Source: Flavobacterium sp. CBA20B-1
Lineage (GTDB): Bacteria > Bacteroidota > Bacteroidia > Flavobacteriales > Flavobacteriaceae
Length of the DNA stretch: 64,000 bases
Direction: 5' to 3'
Assembly (NCBI RefSeq): GCF_028473145.1
Contig: NZ_CP092370.1
Coordinates: 806,001 to 870,000 of the forward strand
Made by a program: the position numbers and the translations under genes
Notes under the pieces: generated by a model
Told to the model about the DNA's origin: nothing
The model's database searches: none
What the model saw: only the letters and a program-made list of their open reading frames with translations
Shown: positions 44,680-52,608 of the stretch, piece after piece
How the letters are laid out: each line of letters begins with the position of its first letter
How positions within the stretch are numbered: position 1 is the stretch's first letter

Positions 44680-45567
44680 TTACTTATTTTTCTTTGCTCT
44701 GCGCGCTCTTGCAATCAGCGTGTTTTTCATTAACATCGCAATGGTCATTGGGCCAACGCCACCTGGAACAGGCGTTATCCATGAAGCTTTTTCGGCAACT
44801 TCGTTAAAAGCTACATCGCCTTTAATTACGTATCCTTTTGGATTGGTTTCATCGGCAACGCGGGTAATTCCAACATCAACAATCACAGCACCTTCTTTAA
44901 TCATTTCTGCTTTTAAAAACTCAGGAACTCCTAAAGCAGTAATCACAATATCCGCTTCACGTGTAATCTCCTCTATGTTTTGTGTTGCAGAGTGTGTTAA
45001 AGTAACGGTAGCATTTCCCGGATACGCTTTGCGGCTCATTAACAAACTCATTGGTTTACCAACGATATTAGATCGACCAATCACCACCACATTTTTACCT
45101 TTAGTTTCGATTTTATTGCGTTCTAACAATTGTAAAATTCCAAAAGGTGTTGCTGGTATAAAAGATTCTAACTCCAATGCCATTCTACCAAAATTTTCAG
45201 GGTGGAAACCATCTACATCTTTATCGGGATCAACCGCGTTTAAAACCTTTTGTTCATCGATGTGTTTGGGTAAAGGCAGTTGAACAATAAACCCGTCGAT
45301 AGCATCATTGGCATTTAATTCGTTGATTTTTGCCAATAGCTCTTCCTCAGTTGTTTCTTCGGGCAACGAAACCAAAGTAGAATCAAAACCAATTTTTTCG
45401 CAGGTTTTTACTTTGCTGCCCACATAGGTTAAACTTGCCCCATTGCTTCCCACCAAAACAGCTGCTAAGTGAGGCACTTTTTCTCCACGTTGCTTCATTT
45501 GATCTACTTCGGCTGCAATTTCGTTTTTAATTTCTTCCGATACTTTTTTACCGTCTAATAATTGCAT
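44680..45567 (-). CDS. folD: Methylenetetrahydrofolate dehydrogenase/cyclohydrolase
   Basis: 295 residues. Interconverts methylene- and formyl-tetrahydrofolate with NADP+, supplying one-carbon units to purine synthesis. Catalytic Tyr/Lys in [16 protein letters not shown] (about 49-64), conserved [11 protein letters not shown] (about 96-106), [23 protein letters not shown] (Rossmann, about 162-175) and [17 protein letters not shown]. Complete. On the same strand as ffh but separated by a terminator at 45604-45631. Confidence 0.95.
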   Translation of the reverse strand: MQLLDGKKVSEEIKNEIAAEVDQMKQRGEKVPHLAAVLVGSNGASLTYVGSKVKTCEKIGFDSTLVSLPEETTEEELLAKINELNANDAIDGFIVQLPLPKHIDEQKVLNAVDPDKDVDGFHPENFGRMALELESFIPATPFGILQLLERNKIETKGKNVVVIGRSNIVGKPMSLLMSRKAYPGNATVTLTHSATQNIEEITREADIVITALGVPEFLKAEMIKEGAVIVDVGITRVADETNPKGYVIKGDVAFNEVAEKASWITPVPGGVGPMTIAMLMKNTLIARARRAKKNK

Positions 45568-45603
45568 GTTGTGTTGTTGTTTGTAGTTATTGTATGAATT
45601 TAA

Positions 45604-45631
45604 AAACCTACAAGATGCGTCTTGCAGGTTT
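45604..45631 (-). terminator. Intrinsic terminator of ffh
   Basis: AAACCTACAAGA (45604-45615) and TCTTGCAGGTTT (45620-45631), 12-bp stem with one wobble, TGCG loop; TTTTTA follows on the minus strand. Confidence 0.8.
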
Positions 45632-45673
45632 ATTTTATATCAATGAATCTGATTTTTAGTTTTTGGGTGCACA

Positions 45674-47017
45674 TTATTTCATGCCCATGCCTTTCATTTG
45701 CCCCATCATGCGCATTAAATTTTTGCCTTGAGCACCTTGCATCATTTTCATCATTTTGCTCATTTGCTCAAACTGTTTCAACAATTGGTTTACTTGCTGA
45801 ATATCGGTTCCAGAACCTTTTGCAATTCGTTGTTTGCGTTTGGCATCTAGAAGCGATGGTCTTTTGCGCTCAATCGGTGTCATGGAATGGATAATTGCTT
45901 CGATATGTTTAAAAGCATCGTCTTCAATTTCTACATCTTTTAAAGCTTTTCCCACACCTGGAATCATTCCCATTAAATCTTTCATCGAACCCATTTTTTT
46001 TACTTGTTGGATTTGACTTAAGAAATCATCGAAACCAAATTCATTTTTAGCAATTTTCTTTTGAATTTTTCTAGCTTCTTCTTCGTCGTATTGTGCTTGT
46101 GCACGTTCTACTAACGAAATCACATCGCCCATTCCTAAAATACGGTCTGCCATACGGTCTGGATAGAACACATCTATCGCGTCCATTTTTTCGCCCGTAC
46201 CAATAAATTTTATGGGTTTATTTACAATCGATTTAATAGAAATAGCAGCTCCCCCACGCGTATCACCGTCTAATTTGGTAAGCACTACCCCATCGAAATT
46301 CAAACGATCATTGAAGGCTTTTGCCGTATTCACAGCATCTTGCCCTGTCATAGAATCTACCACAAACAAGGTTTCGTGTGGTTTGATAGCCGCATGCACG
46401 TTTGCAATTTCGTTCATCATTTCTTCATCAATGGCTAAACGACCAGCAGTATCGACAATTACTACGTTAAAACCGTTTTTCTTTGCATAATCAATTGCGT
46501 TTGTTGCAATAGAAACTGCATTTTTGTTTTCTGGTTCAGAATAAACCTCCACACCAATTTGATCGCCCACCACATGCAACTGATTAATAGCAGCCGGACG
46601 GTAAATATCACACGCAACCAATAAAGGTTTCTTGGTTTTCTTGTTTTTTAAATAGTTTGCTAATTTGCCCGAGAAAGTGGTTTTACCCGAACCTTGTAAA
46701 CCCGACATTAAAATAACGCTCGGCGTGCCCGAAAGATTGACCCCAACAGCATCGCCACCCATTAATTCGATTAATTCGTCTTTAACGATTTTAACCATTA
46801 ATTGACCTGGTTGCAACGTAGTTAAAACATCTTGACCAATAGCTTTTTCTTTTACTCTGTTGGTAAACTCTTTGGCAATTTTAAAGTTCACATCGGCATC
46901 AAGCAACGCACGACGCACTTCTTTTAAAGTCTCGGCAACGTTAACTTCGGTGATTTTTCCGTGACCTTTTAATATATGAAAGGCTTTGTCTAATTTATCG
47001 CTTAAATTATCAAACAT
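45674..47017 (-). CDS. ffh: Signal recognition particle protein Ffh
   Basis: 447 residues from the ATG at 47017 (MFDNLSDKLDKAF); codons further upstream run over the promoter. SRP54 N domain, then GTPase G domain with GLQGSGKTT, DTAGRL, TKLDGDTRGG and GTGEKMDAIDVF, and a methionine-rich M domain (from about 325) ending MMRMMGQMKGMGMK-like, which binds 4.5S RNA and signal sequences. It targets membrane proteins co-translationally. Confidence 0.96.
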   Translation of the reverse strand: MFDNLSDKLDKAFHILKGHGKITEVNVAETLKEVRRALLDADVNFKIAKEFTNRVKEKAIGQDVLTTLQPGQLMVKIVKDELIELMGGDAVGVNLSGTPSVILMSGLQGSGKTTFSGKLANYLKNKKTKKPLLVACDIYRPAAINQLHVVGDQIGVEVYSEPENKNAVSIATNAIDYAKKNGFNVVIVDTAGRLAIDEEMMNEIANVHAAIKPHETLFVVDSMTGQDAVNTAKAFNDRLNFDGVVLTKLDGDTRGGAAISIKSIVNKPIKFIGTGEKMDAIDVFYPDRMADRILGMGDVISLVERAQAQYDEEEARKIQKKIAKNEFGFDDFLSQIQQVKKMGSMKDLMGMIPGVGKALKDVEIEDDAFKHIEAIIHSMTPIERKRPSLLDAKRKQRIAKGSGTDIQQVNQLLKQFEQMSKMMKMMQGAQGKNLMRMMGQMKGMGMK

Positions 47018-47042
47018 ACTTTTTGGTATTATAACTAAAGTG

Positions 47043-47050
47043 CAAATATA
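47043..47050 (-). promoter_or_regulatory. TAnnTTTG -7 element (ffh)
   Basis: Reads TATATTTG on the minus strand, 25 nt before the ffh start. Confidence 0.55.
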
Positions 47051-47152
47051 CAATAAAGTAAAAGATGTATCAAGATTTTGTTTCAGTTACTATTTTTTTA
47101 TCTATGAAGCAAAAAACAAATGAGAATGAAAACTAGATAATCAATTTTAGTT

Positions 47153-47227
47153 TTATAGCATTATTTTTAATGTAATATCTTGTCTTTTAAAACCCAAAGA
47201 TTCGTAAAATATATTATTTAGGACTAT
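47153..47227 (-). pseudogene. GNAT acetyltransferase C-terminal relic
   Basis: The minus strand reads NNIFYESLGFKRQDITLKIML and a stop. FYESLGF followed by a strand and a stop is the usual end of GNAT acetyltransferases. Just upstream another frame reads LRHLADNSPK, also like the region before it, so a frameshift may separate the two. No start or acetyl-CoA site is present. Confidence 0.4.
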
Positions 47228-47286
47228 TATCAGCCAAATGCCTTAAAATTAAAGTCTAAACTATATTCTTAAAAAAAATTAAATTG

Positions 47287-47294
47287 TAAATTTG
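47287..47294 (+). promoter_or_regulatory. TAnnTTTG -7 element (Dpn locus)
   Basis: TAAATTTG, 33 nt before the ATG of the dam-like methylase. A 10-bp palindrome, TAAGCGCTTA, lies just behind it at 47302-47311 and could be an operator. Confidence 0.5.
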
Positions 47295-47301
47295 AGGCGT
47301 A

Positions 47302-47311
47302 TAAGCGCTTA
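47302..47311. promoter_or_regulatory. Palindrome TAAGCGCTTA, possible operator
   Basis: Perfect 10-bp palindrome placed between the -7 element and the methylase start, the position of a repressor site. No regulator gene is present in the locus; a self-regulating methylase is one possibility. Confidence 0.3.
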
Positions 47312-47327
47312 ACTGAATTAAATTACA

Positions 47328-48290
47328 ATGACAGATATAAAAATAGCAAAACCTTTTTTAAAGTGGGCAGGTGGGAAAACACAGCTAATAAATGACATTG
47401 AAAAAGCTTTACCGACAAAAATAACAAAAGAAAACTTCACATACATCGAGCCGTTTGTTGGTAGCGGTGCAGTTCTTTTTTGGATGCTAAACAACTTTCC
47501 AAAACTTGAAAAAGCTGTAATAAACGACATCAATGAAGATTTAATAAATACATACAAAACCATTGCTTCAAATCCAAAAGAATTGATTTCAATTCTTGAA
47601 ATTCTACAAAATGAATTCCACAATTTAGAAGGAAACGAAGACAATAAAAAACTCTATTACTACCAAAAAAGAGAGTTGTACAATTTGAGAAAAGAAGAAC
47701 AAAGCGGACAAGCCGCTTTGTTTATATTTCTAAATCGTACTTGCTTTAATGGACTTTACAGAGTAAATCGCAAGAATGAATATAATGTTCCGATGGGCGG
47801 TTATAAAAAACCAACAATTTGTGATAGAGAAAACATTTTAGCCGTTAGTAATGCATTACAAAAAGTAGAAATTTTATGTGGAGATTTTGAACAAACTCTT
47901 AATTATACTTGTGAAAAATCATTATTTTATTTTGATCCACCATACAAGCCATTGAGCGAAACTTCAAGTTTTAATTCATACGCAAAAGATGAGTTTAACG
48001 ATAACGAACAAATTCGCTTAAAAGAGTTTTGCACAAAATTAGATGCATTAAACCATACTTGGATTTTAAGTAATTCAGATGTAAAAGGAAAAAACGCAAA
48101 TGATAATTTCTTTGACGATTTATATTCAGATTTTTCGATTTCCAGAGTAAATGCGAAAAGGAACATTAACGCTTATCCTGAAAAATTTTATTTGGGCGTT
48201 CCCTTCGGTCGGGCTTTCCGTTCCAATCTTTTTGTTCGTTCCTCACAAAAAGGATTTCCACTACAATCCCTAACGCAATTGGCTGCATAA
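47328..48290 (+). CDS. DpnM-like Dam (GATC) adenine methylase with an altered C-terminus
   Basis: 320 residues. N6-adenine methylase of the D12/Dam class: FLKWAGGKTQLI (10-21), SAM motif YIEPFVGSGAVLFWML (39-54), INDINEDLINTY (65-76), FNGLYRVNRKNEYNVPMGGYK (140-160) and catalytic YFDPPYKPLSETSSF (201-215). Residues 1-286 align well with the remembered sequence of M.DpnM/Dam (GATC specificity). The family should end about 15 residues later in a strand like SEIIVTNY. Here, from 287, the protein continues in an unrelated tail (FYLGVPFGRAFRSNLFVRSS...) encoded by a palindromic repeat. Activity is therefore uncertain. Confidence 0.88.
   Translation: MTDIKIAKPFLKWAGGKTQLINDIEKALPTKITKENFTYIEPFVGSGAVLFWMLNNFPKLEKAVINDINEDLINTYKTIASNPKELISILEILQNEFHNLEGNEDNKKLYYYQKRELYNLRKEEQSGQAALFIFLNRTCFNGLYRVNRKNEYNVPMGGYKKPTICDRENILAVSNALQKVEILCGDFEQTLNYTCEKSLFYFDPPYKPLSETSSFNSYAKDEFNDNEQIRLKEFCTKLDALNHTWILSNSDVKGKNANDNFFDDLYSDFSISRVNAKRNINAYPEKFYLGVPFGRAFRSNLFVRSSQKGFPLQSLTQLAA
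48194..48276. repeat. REP-like palindromic element read in frame as the methylase C-terminus
   Basis: An 83-bp stretch running from GGGCGTTCCCTTCGGTCGGG to ATCCCTAACGC, with GCGTT and AACGC near the ends and an inner near-palindrome AATCTTTTTGT/ACAAAAAGGATT. From memory, GGGCGT...CGGGCT...AATCTTTT...AAAAGGATT...CCCTAACGC elements are frequent intergenic repeats in Flavobacteriia. This one has a higher GC than its neighbours and lies inside the coding frame. Confidence 0.7.
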
Positions 48291-48291
48291 A

Positions 48292-49071
48292 ATGAATTTA
48301 GCGTTTAATACAAATTTAGCTCACGGATATACGAGTAATTCTCAAATAGCAAGACTTCTAACTGAAAATTGGGTTTTGAATAATTCGTATTGTCCAAGTT
48401 GTGGCGAAATTCCATTGAATGAATTTGAAAACAATCGTCCAGTTGCAGATTTTTATTGCAAAAAATGTAGTGAAGAATTTGAATTAAAAAGCAAAAGTGG
48501 TAAACTATCAAACACAATAACGGATGGAGCCTATTCTACAATGATTGAAAGAATTAATTCAGATAATAATCCAAATTTTTTCTTTTTAACTTATACGAAA
48601 AATTGGACTGTAAATGATTTTCTAATCATTCCTAAGCAGTTTTTTACATCTGAAATAATTATCAAACGACCACCATTAGCAGAAACAGCGAGAAGAGCAG
48701 GTTGGATTGGTTGTAATATTGACATATCAAAAGTAGCAGATGCTGGAAAAGTCTTTTTGATTAAAAATGCAAAAACAATTAATCAAGAATTTGTAAAAGA
48801 AACTTTCAACAAAACATTATTTTTAAGAACAAAAAGTAAAGATGCAAAAGGTTGGATTTTAGATGTTATGAATTGTGTTGATTTGATTAAAAAAGAAACT
48901 TTTACTCTTGATGAAATCTACAAATTTGAGCAAAAGCTAAAAATCAAATATCCAAATAATAATTTTATCAAAGACAAAATCAGACAACAACTTCAACTTT
49001 TAAGAGATAAAGGAATTATTGAGTTTGTGGGACGTGGAAATTATAAAAAAGTAAACTATGGAAACATTTAA
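48292..49071 (+). CDS. DpnI-like methyl-directed restriction endonuclease
   Basis: 259 residues, 1 nt behind the methylase. It matches DpnI (cleaves GATC only when adenine is methylated) over its full length. The treble-clef zinc cysteines are C34, C37, C56 and C59. The PD-(D/E)xK triad D53, E64, K66 sits in VADFYCKKCSEEFELKSK. The DNA-binding linker ETARRAGWIGCNID includes the conserved Trp. The C-terminal winged helix ends IRQQLQLLRDKGIIEFVGRGNYKKV. All catalytic and zinc residues are intact, so a working enzyme is expected. Its partner cassette normally lacks a GATC methylase, unlike here. Confidence 0.93.
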   Translation: MNLAFNTNLAHGYTSNSQIARLLTENWVLNNSYCPSCGEIPLNEFENNRPVADFYCKKCSEEFELKSKSGKLSNTITDGAYSTMIERINSDNNPNFFFLTYTKNWTVNDFLIIPKQFFTSEIIIKRPPLAETARRAGWIGCNIDISKVADAGKVFLIKNAKTINQEFVKETFNKTLFLRTKSKDAKGWILDVMNCVDLIKKETFTLDEIYKFEQKLKIKYPNNNFIKDKIRQQLQLLRDKGIIEFVGRGNYKKVNYGNI

Positions 49072-49363
49072 AGTTGAAATTCAAGAATTATTATCAAGAA
49101 CTATTGATATTAAAGCACAAAACATTGAAGAAGCAATAGAGAAAGTTACTGGAATGTACAATTCAGAAGAAATAGTTTTGGATTATGATGATTTTAAAAA
49201 AAGAGAAATCATCCCATTTGAATTAATGGAGGAAAAAGCTAATTTAACAAAAGAAATTATTGGTTATTTATATCGAGAAGAAAAAAAGCATTTTGAAGAA
49301 TTAGATGAACCTAATGACCATATTTTTCTTAAATTACAAAGGTTAAAAACACTAATTGATTAA
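49058..49363 (+). CDS. DpnD/PcfM family protein
   Basis: 101 residues overlapping the DpnI-like gene by 14 nt. The N-terminus TFKVEIQELLSRTIDIKAQNIEEAIEKVTGMYNSEEIVLDYDDF is the DpnD/PcfM signature. In the pneumococcal DpnI cassette the second gene, dpnD, encodes such a protein of unknown function. Identity is well supported by both sequence and position. The later part is acidic and helical. Confidence 0.85.
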   Translation: METFKVEIQELLSRTIDIKAQNIEEAIEKVTGMYNSEEIVLDYDDFKKREIIPFELMEEKANLTKEIIGYLYREEKKHFEELDEPNDHIFLKLQRLKTLID

Positions 49364-49375
49364 TTTTACATAACA

Positions 49376-49600
49376 ATGGAAGATCCAAGAGTAATTTTAC
49401 AACAAGAATTAATAAAAGTTGGTATTTCAGAAATTAATGCAAATGTAATCGCATTAGATGCCGGAAGTTCTCAAGTTTCTGTTAATAGTGAATATTTAAA
49501 TAATTTTCAATATTCAAAAATAACAAAGAAAATGACACTTGATATAGTTGAAAAGTTCTATTCAGGAGAATTATTTGAAGATATTGAAATAGAAGATTAA
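49376..49600 (+). CDS. Hypothetical 74-aa protein in the Dpn locus
   Basis: 74 residues, acidic, predicted helical-strand mix (MEDPRVILQQELIKVGISEINANVIAL, then MTLDIVEKFYSGELFEDIEIED). No family recognised. It lies 12 nt after dpnD and 26 nt before the annotated ATG of the DpnA-like methylase, on the same strand, so it belongs to the operon. It is not part of the pneumococcal cassettes as I know them and could be an adaptor or regulatory protein. Confidence 0.6.
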   Translation: MEDPRVILQQELIKVGISEINANVIALDAGSSQVSVNSEYLNNFQYSKITKKMTLDIVEKFYSGELFEDIEIED

Positions 49601-49626
49601 TATTTTATCTTCTTCACGGAGATACA

Positions 49627-50454
49627 ATGGATCTTTTACCTCAATTTGACCACAAGTTTGATATGATCTTTGCAGATCCACCCTATTTTTTATCAAACAA
49701 TGGACTTTCAATACAAAGCGGAAAAATTGTAAGCGTAAACAAAGGAAAGTGGGACAAATCTGAAGGATTTGAATATATAAACGACTTCAATCGAAAATGG
49801 CTTTCATTAGTTCGTGACAAAATGAAAGACGATGCCACAATTTGGATTAGCGGAACAATGCACAACATTTTTTCGGTTGGACAAATTCTAAATGAATTGG
49901 GTTTTAAAATTTTGAATGTAATCACTTGGGAAAAGTCAAATCCACCGCCAAATTTTTCATGTAGATATTTTACCTATTCGACTGAACAAATTATTTGGGC
50001 AAGAAAAAGTGAAAAAGTTCCTCATTATTTCAATTATGAATTAATGAAAAAACTCAACGGCGACAAACAGATGAAAGATGTATGGAAATTGCCAGCAATT
50101 GCACCTTGGGAAAAATCGTGCGGAAAACATCCAACACAAAAGCCTTTGTCAGTCTTAACAAGACTTATTTTGGCTTCAACAAAGCCAAATGCTTGGATTT
50201 TAGACCCGTTTGCTGGAAGTTCAACAACAGGAATAGCCGCTAACTTGGCAAATAGACGATATTTAGGAATTGACCAAGAAGAAGAATTTTTAGCAATAAG
50301 TAAGAATCGAAAAATTGAAATTGAGAATCCTAAAACATCTGTTCTTTACAGACAAAAAATTAATGGCTTCAATGACAAAAATGAACTTGAATTATTTATT
50401 TTAGAAGAACCAAAAGATCAATATAAAACAGAATTAAAACTATATAAGCGATAA
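49627..50454 (+). CDS. DpnA-like adenine methylase
   Basis: 275 residues from the first ATG. Beta-class methylase: DPPY (17-20) in MIFADPPYFLSNNGLS, GKWDKSEGFEYINDFNRKWL, IWISGTMHNIFSVGQIL, ITWEKSNPPPNFSCRYFTYSTEQIIWARKSEKVPHYFNYELMKKLN, HPTQKPLSVLTRLILAS and SAM motif LDPFAGSSTTGIAA. It closely resembles DpnA, which methylates single-stranded GATC DNA in pneumococcal DpnII strains. The frame continues upstream of the ATG as IFYLLHGDT, matching the DpnA start (LVHSDT), but without an ATG, GTG or TTG before a stop at 49585. The real start may be a rare codon, or the gene has lost its start. Confidence 0.85.
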   Translation: MDLLPQFDHKFDMIFADPPYFLSNNGLSIQSGKIVSVNKGKWDKSEGFEYINDFNRKWLSLVRDKMKDDATIWISGTMHNIFSVGQILNELGFKILNVITWEKSNPPPNFSCRYFTYSTEQIIWARKSEKVPHYFNYELMKKLNGDKQMKDVWKLPAIAPWEKSCGKHPTQKPLSVLTRLILASTKPNAWILDPFAGSSTTGIAANLANRRYLGIDQEEEFLAISKNRKIEIENPKTSVLYRQKINGFNDKNELELFILEEPKDQYKTELKLYKR

Positions 50455-50591
50455 TTTTTAGTGATTATAAAAAAACAATAATTTATCTCTAAAAGATCTC
50501 TATTTAGGAAAAATAATAATGAAGTAATTAATAAGAAAGAATATTATTTCGAAATATACTAAAAAAAGAAAATTCAACAAAAAAACAACAA

Positions 50592-50619
50592 AAAACGCCC
50601 CTTTTAAAAGAGGCGTTTT
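50592..50619 (-). terminator. Intrinsic terminator of argS
   Basis: Nearly palindromic AAAACGCC-CCTTTTAAAAG-AGGCGTTTT, with a T-tract on the minus strand, just behind the argS stop. Confidence 0.85.
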
Positions 50620-50627
50620 CGTATTTT

Positions 50628-52415
50628 TTACATTCTATTCGGAACGTGAATTCCCAATAAAGCAAAGGCGTTTTTAATGGTTTGCCCTACTTTGTTGGAT
50701 AATTGCACACGGAATACTTTTTTATCGTGATTTGATTCTCCTAAAATAGAAACCGACTGATAAAACGAGTTGTATTCTTTAACCAAATCGTAGGTGTAAT
50801 TTGCAATTAATGCCGGACTGTATGTTTTGGCTGCTTGCTGAATCACTTCGGGAAACTGAGCTATTATTTTAATTAATTCTTTTTCTTTTTCGTGAAGAGC
50901 TACTTCGCTATCGTTCAGTATGACCAAACTGTAATCAAAATCGGCTTTGCGAAGAATCGACTGAATACGTGCGTAGGTATATTGAATAAACGGACCTGTG
51001 TTTCCTGCAAAATCTACCGATTCTTTAGGATCGAACAAAATTCGTTTTTTAGGATCTACTTTTAAAATGTAATATTTCAACGCACCTAAACCAATGGTTT
51101 GGTACAAACTTTCTTTTTCTGTGTTCGATAAACCTTCTAACTTACCTAATTCTTCTGAAATTTCTTTGGCAGTCACGGTCATATCGTTCATTAAATCATC
51201 GGCATCAACAACGGTTCCTTCACGCGATTTCATTTTCCCCGAAGGTAAATCAACCATTCCGTACGATAAATGATACAGATGTTCTGCCCAATCGTACCCT
51301 AATTTTTTAAGGATCAGGAACAATACTTTAAAGTGGTAATCTTGCTCGTTTCCAACAGTGTAAACCATTCCGCCAACATCAGGAAAATCTTTTACACGCT
51401 GAATGGCTGTTCCGATATCTTGGGTCATATAAACCGAAGTTCCGTCGGAACGCAACACTAATTTCTCATCTAAACCTTCAGCAGTTAAATCAATCCAAAC
51501 CGAATGATCTTCTTTTTTATAGAAAATTCCTTTTGCCAAACCTTCTTCCACCACATCTTTCCCCAACAAATAGGTATTGCTTTCGTAATAATTACAGTCG
51601 AAATCTACACCGATATTTTTATAAGTCGCTTCGAAACCATCGTAAACCCATTGGTTCATTTTCTCCCAAAGTGCCACAACCTGCTCATCGCCTGCTTCCC
51701 ATTTACGAAGCATTTCCTGAGCTTCTAAAATAAGCGGCGCCTGTTTTTTGGCTTCGTCTTCCGTTAAGCCTTTTTCTATTAATTGATTGATTTCGTTTTT
51801 ATACGCTTTGTCAAATTCTACATAATAATTTCCAACCAGCTTATCGCCTTTTAAACCTGTAGATTCTGGTGTTTCGTTATTTCCGAATTTTTCCCAAGCC
51901 AACATTGATTTACAGATATGAATTCCACGATCGTTGATAACCTGTGTTTTATATACTTTTTTACCGGCTGCTTTTAAAATTTCGGCTATAGAATATCCTA
52001 ACAAAACATTACGAACATGCCCTAAATGCAAGGGTTTGTTGGTGTTTGGCGACGCATATTCTACCATTACCGCTTTTGCATTGGCGTTGGTTGGTTGGTA
52101 TCCGTAGGTTTTATTATCTAAAATAGCATTAAAAAACTGGCTGTAATAACTGTCGCTAATTACAATATTTAAAAACCCGTGAACAACATTGAATTTTGTT
52201 ACCAAATCAACATTTTCTACAAGGTACTCGCCTATTTTGTTTCCTATTTCTGCAGGATTGCCTTTCAATTGTTTCACCAAAGGAAAAACCACCATGGTAA
52301 CGTCTCCTTCAAAATCCCTGCGCGTAGCCTGAAATTCCACTCGGTCGATCGTTAAATCGAACAATTGTTGAACTGCTTGCTTAATGTACGGCGTTAAAAT
52401 TTCTTGTAAAGACAT
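50628..52415 (-). CDS. argS: Arginyl-tRNA synthetase
   Basis: 595 residues, class I. N-terminal Add-1 domain (RVEFQATRRDFEGDVTMVVFPLVK), HIGH-type motif HLGHVRN in NTNKPLHLGHVRNVLLG (about 130-146), KMSK-like KMKSREGTVVDADD (about 387-400) and DALR C-terminal domain ending LSNKVGQTIKNAFALLGIHVPNRM. Essential for translation. Single gene with promoter element at 52441 and its own terminator. Confidence 0.96.
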   Translation of the reverse strand: MSLQEILTPYIKQAVQQLFDLTIDRVEFQATRRDFEGDVTMVVFPLVKQLKGNPAEIGNKIGEYLVENVDLVTKFNVVHGFLNIVISDSYYSQFFNAILDNKTYGYQPTNANAKAVMVEYASPNTNKPLHLGHVRNVLLGYSIAEILKAAGKKVYKTQVINDRGIHICKSMLAWEKFGNNETPESTGLKGDKLVGNYYVEFDKAYKNEINQLIEKGLTEDEAKKQAPLILEAQEMLRKWEAGDEQVVALWEKMNQWVYDGFEATYKNIGVDFDCNYYESNTYLLGKDVVEEGLAKGIFYKKEDHSVWIDLTAEGLDEKLVLRSDGTSVYMTQDIGTAIQRVKDFPDVGGMVYTVGNEQDYHFKVLFLILKKLGYDWAEHLYHLSYGMVDLPSGKMKSREGTVVDADDLMNDMTVTAKEISEELGKLEGLSNTEKESLYQTIGLGALKYYILKVDPKKRILFDPKESVDFAGNTGPFIQYTYARIQSILRKADFDYSLVILNDSEVALHEKEKELIKIIAQFPEVIQQAAKTYSPALIANYTYDLVKEYNSFYQSVSILGESNHDKKVFRVQLSNKVGQTIKNAFALLGIHVPNRM

Positions 52416-52440
52416 TGTTTTAAATTTTTTAATTAAGGTG

Positions 52441-52448
52441 CAAAGATA
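52441..52448 (-). promoter_or_regulatory. TAnnTTTG -7 element (argS)
   Basis: Reads TATCTTTG on the minus strand, 25 nt before the argS start. Confidence 0.55.
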
Positions 52449-52608
52449 AAACTTTTCGGCTGGTTTTAATTTACTAAAACACAGTGCAGAATTTTTTTTT
52501 GTTTTGGTGTAACATTTTAAATCAACCGCACACTAATTCATCAAACAATAAAATTAAGCGCAACCTGTTTTGGTGAACGCTAAAAATTCTTACAAAATAA
52601 AGACAAAA

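Noticed and set aside
44666..45283. 205-codon plus-strand ORF opposite folD.
   Set aside because: It lies wholly over the well-supported folD gene and shows no family features; folD codon structure explains it.
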